Assembly (NCBI RefSeq): GCF_030814815.1
Contig: NZ_JAUSVR010000028.1
Location: forward strand, 1 to 33,069
Length of the DNA stretch: 33,069 nucleotides
Direction: 5' to 3'
From: Ancylobacter amanitiformis
GTDB lineage: Bacteria > Pseudomonadota > Alphaproteobacteria > Rhizobiales > Xanthobacteraceae
Shown here: positions 25,228 through 33,069 of the stretch, piece after piece
How the letters are laid out: the number at the start of each line of letters is the position of its first letter
How positions within the stretch are numbered: position 1 is the first letter of the stretch
The notes under the pieces: generated by a model
The model's database searches: none
Told to the model about the DNA's origin: nothing
Seen by the model: the letters and a program-made list of their open reading frames with translations, nothing else
Position numbers and translations under genes: made by a program

Positions 25228-25266
25228 GGACGTTCCGATCTCACTTCAATGGAAAAGGCGCGCGGT

Positions 25267-26069
<803 letters not shown>

Positions 26070-26073
<4 letters not shown>

Positions 26074-26978
26074 TTTCCGCTTTCGATGGCGACGTCGGGC
26101 GCGGCGGCGACCCGGCGGTCGCTGCGCCCGAAATGCCGCTCGACAAAATATTGCCCGATCGACAGCAAGGTCGTCAGCACGAGGTACCAGGCCGACGCCA
26201 CGATCAGCAGGGGAATGGTCTGGAAATTCGCGGTGTAGATCAGCTGCGCCGAATAGAGCAGCTCCTGAAGCGCGATGACGCTGACCAGGGACGTGGTCTT
26301 CAGCATGCCGATCAGCTGGTTGCCGGTCGGGGGAATGATGACGCGCATCGCCTGCGGCAGGATGATGCGCGCCATGACGCGGAAGCGCGACATGCCGAGG
26401 GCCTCCGCCGCCTCCCGCTGGCCGGTGGCCACCGCGTTCAGCCCCGAGCGCACGATCTCGGACATATAGGCCCCCTCGTTGAGGCCAAGGCCGAGCAGCG
26501 CCGCGACATAGACGGTGATGTAGCGGTTGGCGTCAAAAGAGCCGAGCGAGGGTCCGAAGGGAAACCCTATCGTGATCTGCGGATAGAGCGCGGAGAGGTT
26601 GTACCAGAAGATCAGCTGCACGAGCAGCGGCGTGCCGCGGAAGATCCAGAGATAGCCGCCGGCGATGTTGCTCAGCACCGGATTATCGGAGATGCGCATC
26701 AGCGCGACGGCTGTGCCCAGCACGATGCCGATCCCCATGGCCGCGACGGTCAGCCAGATGGTCATCATCAGGCCGGCAATGATGGAATCATCAAACAGGT
26801 AATGCGCGACGATGTCCCATTTGAAGCGCGGATTGGTGATCATCGAAACGAGAAGGCCGGCAAGCACGACCCCGAGCGCAAGTGCGGTGATCCAGCGCCC
26901 GTAATAGCGCAGCGGCACCACTTCCATCTTCTCGACATCGCGGCCGACAGGCCATCCCGATCCTTGTGTCACGCGCAT
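26070..26978 (-). CDS. Polar amino-acid ABC transporter permease (HisM/GlnP type)
   Basis: This 302-residue inner-membrane protein has a first helix [19 protein letters not shown] and then the HisMQ-type membrane core starting [20 protein letters not shown]. The EAA loop reads [27 protein letters not shown], and NLSALYP and [17 protein letters not shown] are typical. Only one permease gene is present, so it probably works as a homodimer. It is the first gene of the five-gene leftward operon. An operator-like site (27035-27046) lies 57 bp upstream of its start. Confidence 0.92.
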
Positions 26979-27034
26979 CCCCCTGACGGCACCGGTGCCA
27001 AGATCGCATCAGCCGAGCCGCGATCATGTAGAAT

Positions 27035-27046
27035 GTAATCGATAAC
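27035..27046. promoter_or_regulatory. Putative GntR-type operator, site C
   Basis: GTAATCGATAAC here is the complement of GTTATCGATTAC, 10 of 12 bases identical to site A. It lies upstream of the permease-ATPase-dehydrogenase operon. Confidence 0.45.
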
Positions 27047-27176
27047 CAACTACAGCTTGAAGGTCGACCGACGGGAAGTCAAGGCTTAAGTCTTGAGGAT
27101 GCGGGGGAATTTCCCGCCGACCGATAGTGGCGGGGAACAACCCACCCCTGCCATGGGCGGTCACTCGTCCCGCCAG

Positions 27177-27206
27177 GGCGCCCCCGCGCCATCGCGCGGG
27201 GGCGCC
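27177..27206 (-). terminator. Hairpin after the binding-protein gene
   Basis: GGCGCCCCCGCGC and its exact complement form a 13-bp stem with a 4-nt loop, 10 bp after the stop codon of the binding-protein gene. No T-run follows on the minus strand, so it may instead protect the highly expressed binding-protein mRNA 3' end and reduce read-through into the permease operon. Confidence 0.6.
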
Positions 27207-27215
27207 TTGTGCGGA

Positions 27216-28103
27216 TCAGAAGCCGTATTTCGGCGGCATCGAGCCTTCCTTGTAGATGACGGCGGTCTTCGCCGCCCCGTAGGCGGTGTCGTTCTTCTCA
27301 AGGATCTTGGCGTATTCGCCGCTCTGGATCAGGTGATCATAGGCCGCCTTGATGGCCTCCAGCAGCTTCGCGGAGTTCTCCGTCCGGGCCACGGCGGTCG
27401 CCGTCGGGCCGCCGCCGATCTCGCCGGAGGCGGAGAGCGTGCCGTCCAGGTGGATCGCTTCCTGGGCGCCGCCGCGATTGATCAGCACGCCGTCGACGCG
27501 GCCGCTGTTAAGCGCGAGAATGGCATTGCTCACGGAGGGGAACGCGCTCACCGTAGCGGCGTTGCCAGCGCATTTGGCAGCGGCGCCTTTCAGTGTCTCC
27601 AGTTCGGCGGAGCCCGCCATCGCCCCGACAATATGGCCGCAGACATCGGCCAGCGCCGTTGGCGCATAACCTTTGGATTTCACGACCAGGAAGGAACTGT
27701 AGTCCTGCCAGTTGGTGACGAAGTCGGCGACCTTCAGGCGCTCGGCGGTCACGTAGAACTCGCCGTACGAGACGTCGAACTTGTTCGACTGCAGGCCGGT
27801 CAGCGCGGCGGCGAAGGGAATGAGGCTGAGTTCGGCCTTGAGCCCGAGCACGCCGGCGACCGCCTGGGCCAGATCGGGATCCATGCCCTTGAGCTCGGCC
27901 CCCTCCTTGTACGCGAGCGGCTTGCCGACATCGGGAATGGCGATACGCAGCACACCGGCTTCCTGGATCGACTTCGGCAGCAGGGCGGCGACCGAATCCA
28001 CCTTGGCGGCAGCCTCGCGGATATCCGCCGTCGCCATCACCATCACGCCCGCCGCAGCGGCCAGCATCACGCGAAAAGTCTTCCGGCAATTGGAGCTCAT
28101 CAT
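27216..28103 (-). CDS. Periplasmic amino-acid-binding protein of an ABC transporter (SBP_bac_3)
   Basis: This 295-residue protein has a Sec-type signal (basic start, then VMLAAAAGVMVMATA) and a family-3 binding core: GVLRIAIPDVGKPLAYKEG, GMDPDLAQAVAGVLG, GKFDVSYGEF-like NKFDVSYGEFYVTAERL and a hinge region LNSGRVDGVLINRGG. It presents a polar amino or imino acid to the permease encoded just downstream. It is expressed from its own promoter region, with AGAGGGA 5 nt before ATG-ATG. The operator-like site B (28178-28189) lies about 75 bp upstream of the start. Confidence 0.9.
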   Translation of the reverse strand: MMSSNCRKTFRVMLAAAAGVMVMATADIREAAAKVDSVAALLPKSIQEAGVLRIAIPDVGKPLAYKEGAELKGMDPDLAQAVAGVLGLKAELSLIPFAAALTGLQSNKFDVSYGEFYVTAERLKVADFVTNWQDYSSFLVVKSKGYAPTALADVCGHIVGAMAGSAELETLKGAAAKCAGNAATVSAFPSVSNAILALNSGRVDGVLINRGGAQEAIHLDGTLSASGEIGGGPTATAVARTENSAKLLEAIKAAYDHLIQSGEYAKILEKNDTAYGAAKTAVIYKEGSMPPKYGF

Positions 28104-28177
28104 GACTTCCCTCTGTTCCTCGCTGTCGCCGGGAGGCCCGGCCCAGGAGGTCGTTTGTTGACAATGATATCTTACGG

Positions 28178-28189
28178 GTTATATATTAT
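28178..28189. promoter_or_regulatory. Putative GntR-type operator, site B, in a divergent promoter
   Basis: GTTATATATTAT shares 11 consecutive bases with the complement of site A. It sits between the leftward binding-protein gene and the rightward flavoprotein gene, so one bound dimer could control both. Confidence 0.55.
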
Positions 28190-28321
28190 CGCTTGTCGGC
28201 TGCGCTGACAAGCATGTTGCCCGCCGAATTCGATATCGCCCGAGCGGGCGGCACCCTCGCTGATGCGGCCGGCGCGCAATCCGGTCCTCTGTTGCAAGCA
28301 TCCAGTTGAACGAGAACGACG

Positions 28322-29737
28322 ATGGACAAGACGGACTACGACGTTGTGGTGATCGGGGGTGGGCCTGCGGGAAGTGCGGCGGCCTGGGAGCTCAGGGATC
28401 GGCGCATTCTCGTGCTGGAGAAGACGCATCGTCTGGGCGGACGTCTCTTTTCCATGTCGCGCGGCGACTACTGGCTCAATCTCGGCGGCCATCTGTTTCC
28501 GGCGCCGGGCTCGCACATGCGCAACATCCTGCATTCCATCGGCCTCGACATCATCCGCATTCCCGGAAACAAGTTCGCGATCTATTGGGGCGGCAAGGTC
28601 TACGCGCCAAAGTCGGTCTCCGCCCTGCCGCTCACCCTCGCCATGAGCCTCAGGGAGCGTGTGTCGCTGGCCGCCATCGGCCTGCGGATCCTCAAGGCGG
28701 TGAAGGGCTGGCAGCAGCAGATGCAGATCGTCTATGGCGAGAGCAACCAGGTGCGCCGCGCCCGGGTGGCCCGCTATATGTCGGACATCTCGTTCCGCGA
28801 CTTCATCGGCCGCCCGCCGCGGCGGGTCGAGCAACTGTTCCAGTCGGCCGCCCGCCGGGCCGCGGCGGAGATGGAGGATCAGAATGCCGGCGTCGGCGTC
28901 TCGCTGTTCGGCGCCGTGTGGGCCGGCAAGGGCGATTCCATGGCGGTCAACCTCAATGGCGGCTCCGGCCGCTTCGGCGAGGTCATGATGGAACTGCTGG
29001 GAGACCGGGTGCATTACCACGCGTCGGTGACGTCGGTGGCGAAGACCGGCGACCATGTCACCGTCACCTATGACATGAACGGCGTGTCGCATAGCGTGAC
29101 CGCCACGCAGGTGATCGTCGCCGTCCCCGCCTATCAGGCCGCCGAAATCACCCGCGACATTCCCGAGGACGTGCGCGCCACGCTGCGCAAGGTGCAGTAT
29201 GGGCCGTTTCCGACGATGGGGATCATCACGGACGAGACGGGGCCGATGCCCTATGACGACATTTACGCCATCACCACGCCGGACGCCTCGTTCGACATGT
29301 TCTTCAACCACGCCAATCCGCTGCGCACCGGCCCACGCAAGCCGGGAGGCAGCCTGATGGTCTATTCCGGCGGCACGCCGGCGCGGGAAATGCTCAAGCT
29401 CTCGGACGAGCAGATCCGCGACACCTATCTCGCCGATGTCTTCCGGATGTTTCCCCAGCTCAAGGGCCACATCAAGGAGACGATCGTGCAGCGCTGGGAG
29501 CCGGGCAACACCTATCGTCCCGCGGGCTTCAACTTCGATCCCATGCTGGCCTATTGCGAGCGCGACGACGTCGATATCCACTTCGCCGGCGACTATTTCG
29601 CCGAGATCGGCAACATGGAAATTGCCACCGGTTCGGCCCACGAAGCGGCCCGGCGCGCGCGGGTGCGCCTGATGAGCCGGGAACGGAAAGCCCAGACATC
29701 ACGGGCGGCGGATGCTCCGACCGCAAGGTCCGCCTGA
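28322..29737 (+). CDS. FAD-dependent amine-oxidase-type flavoprotein
   Basis: This 471-residue protein opens with a Rossmann dinucleotide site VVVIGGGPAGSAAAWEL ending in the ribose-binding Glu (LVLEK), then HRLGGRLFS, as in the amino-oxidase / protoporphyrinogen-oxidase / desaturase superfamily. The C-terminal FAD motif is DIHFAGDYFAEIGNMEIATGSAHEAA. No membrane helix or export signal is visible. The substrate is unknown. It is not a DadA/DAO-type D-amino-acid dehydrogenase, which is what the usual D-hydroxyproline oxidation step employs. It overlaps no gene; the Gfo/Idh/MocA gene follows with 1 nt between stop and start. Confidence 0.82.
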   Translation: MDKTDYDVVVIGGGPAGSAAAWELRDRRILVLEKTHRLGGRLFSMSRGDYWLNLGGHLFPAPGSHMRNILHSIGLDIIRIPGNKFAIYWGGKVYAPKSVSALPLTLAMSLRERVSLAAIGLRILKAVKGWQQQMQIVYGESNQVRRARVARYMSDISFRDFIGRPPRRVEQLFQSAARRAAAEMEDQNAGVGVSLFGAVWAGKGDSMAVNLNGGSGRFGEVMMELLGDRVHYHASVTSVAKTGDHVTVTYDMNGVSHSVTATQVIVAVPAYQAAEITRDIPEDVRATLRKVQYGPFPTMGIITDETGPMPYDDIYAITTPDASFDMFFNHANPLRTGPRKPGGSLMVYSGGTPAREMLKLSDEQIRDTYLADVFRMFPQLKGHIKETIVQRWEPGNTYRPAGFNFDPMLAYCERDDVDIHFAGDYFAEIGNMEIATGSAHEAARRARVRLMSRERKAQTSRAADAPTARSA

Positions 29738-29738
29738 G

Positions 29739-30785
29739 ATGACGACCATCCGGTTCGGCCTCATCGGAGCGGGCGTCGCCGCGGAAACCCATGCGCGCGA
29801 ACTGGCGCGCGTCGCGGGGGCCTCGCTGCAGGCGGTGTTCGCGCGCGACGCGACGAAGGCGGCGGCCTTTGCCGCGACCTTCTCCATTCCCCGGCATTAC
29901 GCGGACCTCTCGGCCTTTCTCGCCGATCCCGCGCTCGATGCGGTGATCATTGCAACGCCGAACGGCCTTCACCTCGACCACGCGATCGCCGTCGCGGCGG
30001 CGGGCAAGCACCTCATCGTCGAGAAGCCGCTGGAGATCACCGAGGCGAGGGCGAGCGCGATCCTCGACGCCTGCCAAAAGTCCGGCGTCGGGCTTTTCGT
30101 CGTCTACCAGCGCCGGCACTCCGCCGCCGCGGCGCAGGCGCTGGAAGACGTGCGCTCGGGGGCCCTTGGCCGGATCGTGCTCGTCAACATCGTCGACAAC
30201 GAATTCCGCCGGCCCAGCTATTACCAGAACGATGCCTGGCGCGGCACATGGGCGATCGAGGGCGGTGGCTGCGTCATGACGCAGTCGACCCATCTGATCG
30301 ACCTTGCACAATTCATCCTCGGGCCGATCCGCCAGGTCTTCGCCCGCACCGCGACGCGCCATCACGCCATCGAGACCGAGGATGTGGCCGCCGCGGTGTT
30401 CGAATTTGCCGATGGCAGTCTCGGCACCTTTTCATCCTCCACCGCCGCCTTTCCCGGCCAGCGTCACCTCCTGACCATTTCCGGCACAGAGGGCTCGCTC
30501 ATCTTCAATGGCGAGCACGACCAGATCGTCTTCCGCCATGTCCGGGGCGGGGAGGCGAGTGCCATTCCGGCGGATTTCAGCTTCGGCGACCCGATCGACC
30601 CGCGCGACTACCCCACGACGCGCCATCGCGCGCAACTGGAGACCATCGTCGCGACGCTGGCGGCGGGATCGGTGCCGACTATCGACGCCGACGACTTGCT
30701 GAGGGCGGCGCGGGTCATCGATGCGATCTATCGGTCGGCGCGGGAAGGAATGCCCGTGCGGATCGCGCCCGGGCCGGCGGACTGA
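29739..30785 (+). CDS. Gfo/Idh/MocA-family NAD(P)-dependent oxidoreductase
   Basis: This 348-residue protein starts MTTIRFGLIGAGVAAETHA (Rossmann GxGxxA) at the ATG one base after the previous stop; upstream in-frame codons lie in the flavoprotein gene. The family motif EKPLEIT (Glu-Lys-Pro) is present, and the C-terminal domain has WAIEGGGCVMTQSTHLIDLAQFILG with the GGGxxxxxxxH.IDL signature. Such enzymes oxidise or reduce sugar, inositol and related ring alcohols. The substrate is unknown; tight coupling suggests it works with the flavoprotein. Confidence 0.88.
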   Translation: MTTIRFGLIGAGVAAETHARELARVAGASLQAVFARDATKAAAFAATFSIPRHYADLSAFLADPALDAVIIATPNGLHLDHAIAVAAAGKHLIVEKPLEITEARASAILDACQKSGVGLFVVYQRRHSAAAAQALEDVRSGALGRIVLVNIVDNEFRRPSYYQNDAWRGTWAIEGGGCVMTQSTHLIDLAQFILGPIRQVFARTATRHHAIETEDVAAAVFEFADGSLGTFSSSTAAFPGQRHLLTISGTEGSLIFNGEHDQIVFRHVRGGEASAIPADFSFGDPIDPRDYPTTRHRAQLETIVATLAAGSVPTIDADDLLRAARVIDAIYRSAREGMPVRIAPGPAD

Positions 30786-30892
30786 GACCTCGGGCCCGGC
30801 CCCGACACAATCCGCCGAAGTCCACCCGCCGAAGCCCGCGCGAGGGCGCGGCGCGGAAAGCGCGCGCACCGGCTGTAAAAGCAAAGTAGCAT

Positions 30893-30904
30893 ATTGTATA
30901 TTAC
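30893..30904. promoter_or_regulatory. Putative GntR-type operator, site D (autoregulation)
   Basis: ATTGTATATTAC matches GTTATATATTAC at 10 of 12 bases and lies 28 bp before the gntR start, where a repressor would control its own gene. Confidence 0.45.
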
Positions 30905-30932
30905 CGGTAGTGAGTTCGCGTGCGGGGCGTGC

Positions 30933-31580
30933 ATGGATAACCATCTGCATCAGACCAATCTGCGGGACCAGGCCCTGGCGGTGCTGAAATTGCGCCTCGT
31001 CTCGGGGGACCTGGCGCCGGGGCAGATCTATTCGGCCTCGTCGCTGGCCGCCGAGCTGGGCGTTTCCAACAGCCCGGTGCGCGAGGCGATGCTGACCCTG
31101 GTCAACCAGGGCCTCATGGAAGCGGTACGCAATCGCGGCTTTCGTGTCATTCCGCTGAGCGACAAGGATAGGCGCAACGTCTACGACCTGCGCATTCTAC
31201 TGGAAATACCGTCGATGGCTCGTCTCGCCTCGATGAAGGAAAAGGTCATCCCGCGCAAGAACGAGTTTTCCAAGATCGCGGCCGAAATTGTCGAGGGTGC
31301 CAAGAGCGGCGATATTGTCCGCTATCTGGATGCCGATCGCAGCTTTCATCTCGGATTGTTGGGCATTCTTGATAATGAACAACTCACGACAATCGTGGAG
31401 AATTTACGTGATCAGACACGGCAATATGGTTTGCAGGCACTTGCTCGCGACTGCGGGTTAATTAACTCCGCCGAGGAACATCAGCCGATCCTTGATGCAA
31501 TAATAAATGGAGATCAGTCTCGGGTTATCAAACTTATGACTGATCATCTCAGCCATCTGGTTGGAGATTGGGCTGGGTAG
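30933..31580 (+). CDS. GntR-family regulator, FadR/FCD subfamily
   Basis: This protein has 215 residues from the ATG at 30933 (MDNHLHQTNLRDQALAVLK); an upstream start at 30894 would place the operator-like site inside the gene and adds no conserved sequence. The winged helix shows IYSASSLAAELGVSNSPVREAMLTLVNQGLM and RNRGFRVIPLS. The FCD ligand domain has the Asp/His pattern DADRSFHLGLLG and a later His in MTDHLSHLVGDW that could bind a metal. It is likely the repressor of the cluster, with a pathway intermediate as inducer. The 3' part of the gene is noticeably richer in A+T (TTAATTAAC, GCAATAATAAATGG) than the 5' part. Confidence 0.9.
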   Translation: MDNHLHQTNLRDQALAVLKLRLVSGDLAPGQIYSASSLAAELGVSNSPVREAMLTLVNQGLMEAVRNRGFRVIPLSDKDRRNVYDLRILLEIPSMARLASMKEKVIPRKNEFSKIAAEIVEGAKSGDIVRYLDADRSFHLGLLGILDNEQLTTIVENLRDQTRQYGLQALARDCGLINSAEEHQPILDAIINGDQSRVIKLMTDHLSHLVGDWAG

Positions 31581-31775
31581 TTTAGTATCTTCGACAAAAT
31601 AGTCGACTGAGACGGATGAAAGCGCGATCGATTCACACCCCAGACTCGCGCAAACCCGCCGAACCGACATCTACAACTCATAGTCTTACGCCGCTCCCGG
31701 CAAAGGGATCATAGCGCGGAAAGCGCAAGCTTCAGATGATCCAGTTTTCGGGAATCAGATCATTGATTTGTGGCC
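31581..31775. other. Non-coding region after gntR
   Basis: I see no gene, clear terminator or repeat. It borders the right-hand fragment zone. Confidence 0.4.
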
Positions 31776-31856
31776 TCAGGCTGCCTGGATTTCCATTGGG
31801 ATTGTTGCGGCGAACTCGACTGGGGATCGATTACCGAGAGCTGAATGAGGTCGATT
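31776..31856 (-). pseudogene. C-terminal fragment of an IS3-family transposase (OrfB)
   Basis: On the minus strand the frame reads RPHSALGNRSPVEFAATIP, then MEIQAA and TGA (31776-31778), the characteristic end of IS3-group integrase-type transposases. Everything upstream is replaced by ScpB-like sequence. Confidence 0.8.
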
Positions 31857-32181
31857 TCGTGAGCAGACCGCCCTCGTCCTCGCCCCCTTCTTCGCTGCCA
31901 TAGTGCTCGCGCCCACCTATCGGAATTTCTCCCGCTAGCAGCTTTTGCTTGTTCAGCAGGCCAGCTTCCTCCAGCGCTTCCATATCCGGCAGGTAGCGCA
32001 GCGTGTCGAAGCCGAAGTGAGGAAGGAATTCCTTCGTCGTGACATAGGTGTAGGGCGCCCCCGGTTGCGGCGACCGCTGCCCGGCGGCGATGAAACCCAG
32101 GGAGCGCAGATGGCCGAGCTCGCCACAGGTGATCGGCTGGAAATAGGCGATGCACATCAAGATCAGAACCTCCGACTGTGA
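31855..32181 (-). pseudogene. ScpB (SMC-associated) C-terminal fragment
   Basis: The frame reads SQSEVLILMCIAYFQPITCG, SLGFIAAGQRSPQPGAPYTY, VTTKEFLPHFGFDTLRYLPD and MEALEEAGLLNKQKLLAGEI, the second winged-helix domain of segregation and condensation protein B. Between GELG and SLGF about a dozen residues normal in ScpB are missing, and the N-terminal domain is gone. It is open-frame-fused to other fragments, which makes a deceptive long ORF. Confidence 0.75.
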
Positions 32182-32300
32182 CATTGCTGGAGGTGCTGGA
32201 ACGCGGGACACTCCACGACCTGCGCGACCGCGCCGTGCTGCTGATCGGCTTTGCTGGCGGGTTACGTCGTTCCGAGATCGTCGGGCTCGCATGGCTCTGA
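32182..32300 (+). pseudogene. Internal fragment of a tyrosine recombinase
   Basis: The plus strand reads LEVLERGTLHDLRDRAVLLI then GFAGGLRRSEIVGLAWL and a stop. This is the start of the XerC/D-type catalytic domain with its first catalytic Arg (GGLRRSE). It is inserted between the AraC-type and ScpB fragments, which are on the other strand. Confidence 0.75.
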
Positions 32301-32640
32301 GGACGCGCGCCAGGGCCGGATCGCGCATGCCGTTGAGAAGGCCGGCGCGGCCATCGTCGGGCGTGACGCCATACCAGCGCAGGGCTTCGACAAGCAGCAC
32401 CTCAAGCATGCGCTGGAGGATCATATCCTTGCCCGGCTCGTCGCCGCCGCATTCCTCCGTGATGAGGTCGATCACCCGGCCAAGCCGCGCCGATCGCCCG
32501 GCCGAATGCGGGATATGGATCATGCGCGGGAGCAGGGCGAGCAGGAGAGGCGCGTTGACCGCGTCAAGGCGGAATGTGCCACCGAGTGCTTCGAACTCCG
32601 CGTCGCCCTCCTGCTCGCCATGGCGGATCGGCACGTCCAT
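32287..32640 (-). pseudogene. AraC-family regulator fragment (cupin-6 N-terminal domain)
   Basis: About 118 residues remain: GGTFRLDAVNAPLLLALLPR, IHIPHSAGRSARLGRVIDLI, ILQRMLEVLLVEALRWY and DPALARVLRAM, matching the end of the AraC cupin-type sensor domain and the linker before the DNA-binding domain. The helix-turn-helix region is absent because the recombinase fragment follows. The beginning also seems incomplete. Confidence 0.7.
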
Positions 32641-32767
32641 CGGATCGCGCGGCTCGCAGGTTATGCCCGGATGACTGCTGAAGGCGAAAGCCGGGGTGGA
32701 TGGTAGGAGAAGAAAGGCTCCCTTTTCCAGCTTCCAGGGCTCGTCTCCTTCAAACGCGATCCAGCAC

Positions 32768-32880
32768 GCGAGATGTAGGAAAACAGGGCGAATGATCCGG
32801 TATAAGCCAACACGGTGATCAAGGCTGCGCCAAGAAGCCTGCGATCGAATAGCGCGACCAGGTTGCGGTAGGAGTCCTTG
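32768..32880 (-). pseudogene. MFS transporter fragment
   Basis: The minus strand reads YRNLVALFDRRLLGAALITV then LAYTGSFALFSYI, one membrane helix with the basic loop before it, as in AraJ-type efflux permeases. Both sides change to unrelated sequence. The assignment rests on a short stretch. Confidence 0.5.
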
Positions 32881-32892
32881 GCCACGCCGTCA

Positions 32893-32962
32893 GGCTGTAG
32901 AAGTCGTTCCATTCCGCTTCGCTGGCCGGGTCGGCGAAGCGGCATTCCACCGTGTAGATCAT
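32893..32962 (-). pseudogene. N-terminal stub of an unrecognised small protein
   Basis: From ATG at 32960-32962 the frame reads MIYTVECRFADPASEAEWND then FYS before running into transporter-like sequence. It resembles the start of small dimeric alpha-beta barrel proteins, but the identification is weak. Confidence 0.4.
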
Positions 32963-32988
32963 CGGACCATGCTTATACCAAGGCGCGC

Positions 32989-33069
32989 TGAGGCTGACTC
33001 ACGTTCGGGATTCCCAAGCTGCTGAAAATCTGATTCGAGGTTGCGGGCACACGGAGGCTTGCGATGGCG
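32989..33069 (+). other. Start of a gene or insertion sequence cut by the window edge
   Basis: CACGGAGG lies 6 nt before ATGGCG at 33064, a strong translation start running off the window. The preceding sequence (CTGACTCACG, then GGGATTCCCAAGC and CTGATTCGAGG) has the look of an IS5-family end and leader. CTGACTCAC also occurs on the minus strand at 86-94. The family is a guess. Confidence 0.35.

Larger units (their letters stand above)
26979..27215. other. Intergenic region between permease and binding-protein genes
   Basis: It contains operator-like site C (27035-27046), presumed promoter for the leftward operon, and the G+C-rich hairpin after the binding-protein gene. No gene is supported. 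Confidence 0.5.

Noticed and set aside
28172..29641. A 489-codon minus-strand frame opposite the flavoprotein gene
   Set aside because: It is the high-G+C shadow of the flavoprotein. The plus strand has an intact Rossmann motif and FAD motif; the minus frame shows no recognisable family.

Overview
The window is about 65% G+C by eye. Its protein families, the twin-arginine and rhizobial-style ABC genes and a hydroxyproline-type catabolic cluster suggest an alphaproteobacterium, probably Hyphomicrobiales/Rhizobiales. Species cannot be called from sequence alone. The region is accessory DNA, with a large CRISPR-Cas locus, insertion-sequence scars and gene fragments on both flanks of a metabolic cluster.

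Region 1 (165-14324) is a complete type I-C CRISPR-Cas locus read on the minus strand: cas3, cas5c, cas8c, cas7c, cas4, cas1, cas2, a 192-bp leader, then an array of 80 repeats and 79 spacers. The leader-distal end of the array runs straight into a decapitated ardC anti-restriction gene. Three spacers are near-copies with a common PAM-proximal end.

The most interesting sequence is the 324-bp gap between cas3 and cas5c (11760-12083), read on the plus strand, against the operon. It holds, in order: a TTC PAM with a partial protospacer; a perfect Shine-Dalgarno with a 26-codon mini-ORF opening Met-Arg-Arg-Arg-Arg; a 22-bp dyad; a TATAAT box; one degenerate CRISPR repeat keeping 10 of 11 handle bases and a covarying hairpin; a 34-nt pseudo-spacer; and a Rho-independent terminator. 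The pseudo-spacer matches the upstream protospacer at 14 of its first 17 bases. This is the architecture of a CRISPR-resembling guard or regulatory RNA (CreTA or CreR type), here in a type I-C system.

Region 2 (14530-18088) is an IS21-family element with a frameshifted istB, followed by a graveyard of sulfonate/taurine-uptake fragments (ATPase tail, Tat-signal binding protein, acyl-CoA-dehydrogenase-like enzyme, permease) and a solo IS21-type end.

Region 3 (18136-31580) is a catabolic and uptake cluster resembling hydroxyproline or a related imino-acid pathway. Rightward genes encode an enolase-superfamily enzyme, a two-cysteine proline-racemase/hydroxyproline-epimerase homologue and a DapA-family lyase. 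Leftward genes encode a second DapA-family enzyme, an Ldh2-family imine reductase, an aldehyde dehydrogenase and a polar amino-acid ABC transporter. A flavoprotein, a Gfo/Idh/MocA dehydrogenase and a GntR/FCD regulator follow rightward. A shared 12-bp motif (GTTATATATTAC-like) lies ahead of four transcription units including the regulator, suggesting one regulon.

Region 4 (31776-33069) is a second graveyard: pieces of an IS3 transposase, ScpB, a tyrosine recombinase, an AraC-type regulator and an MFS transporter, some stitched into one spurious open frame. A possible new gene or insertion-sequence start lies at the right edge.
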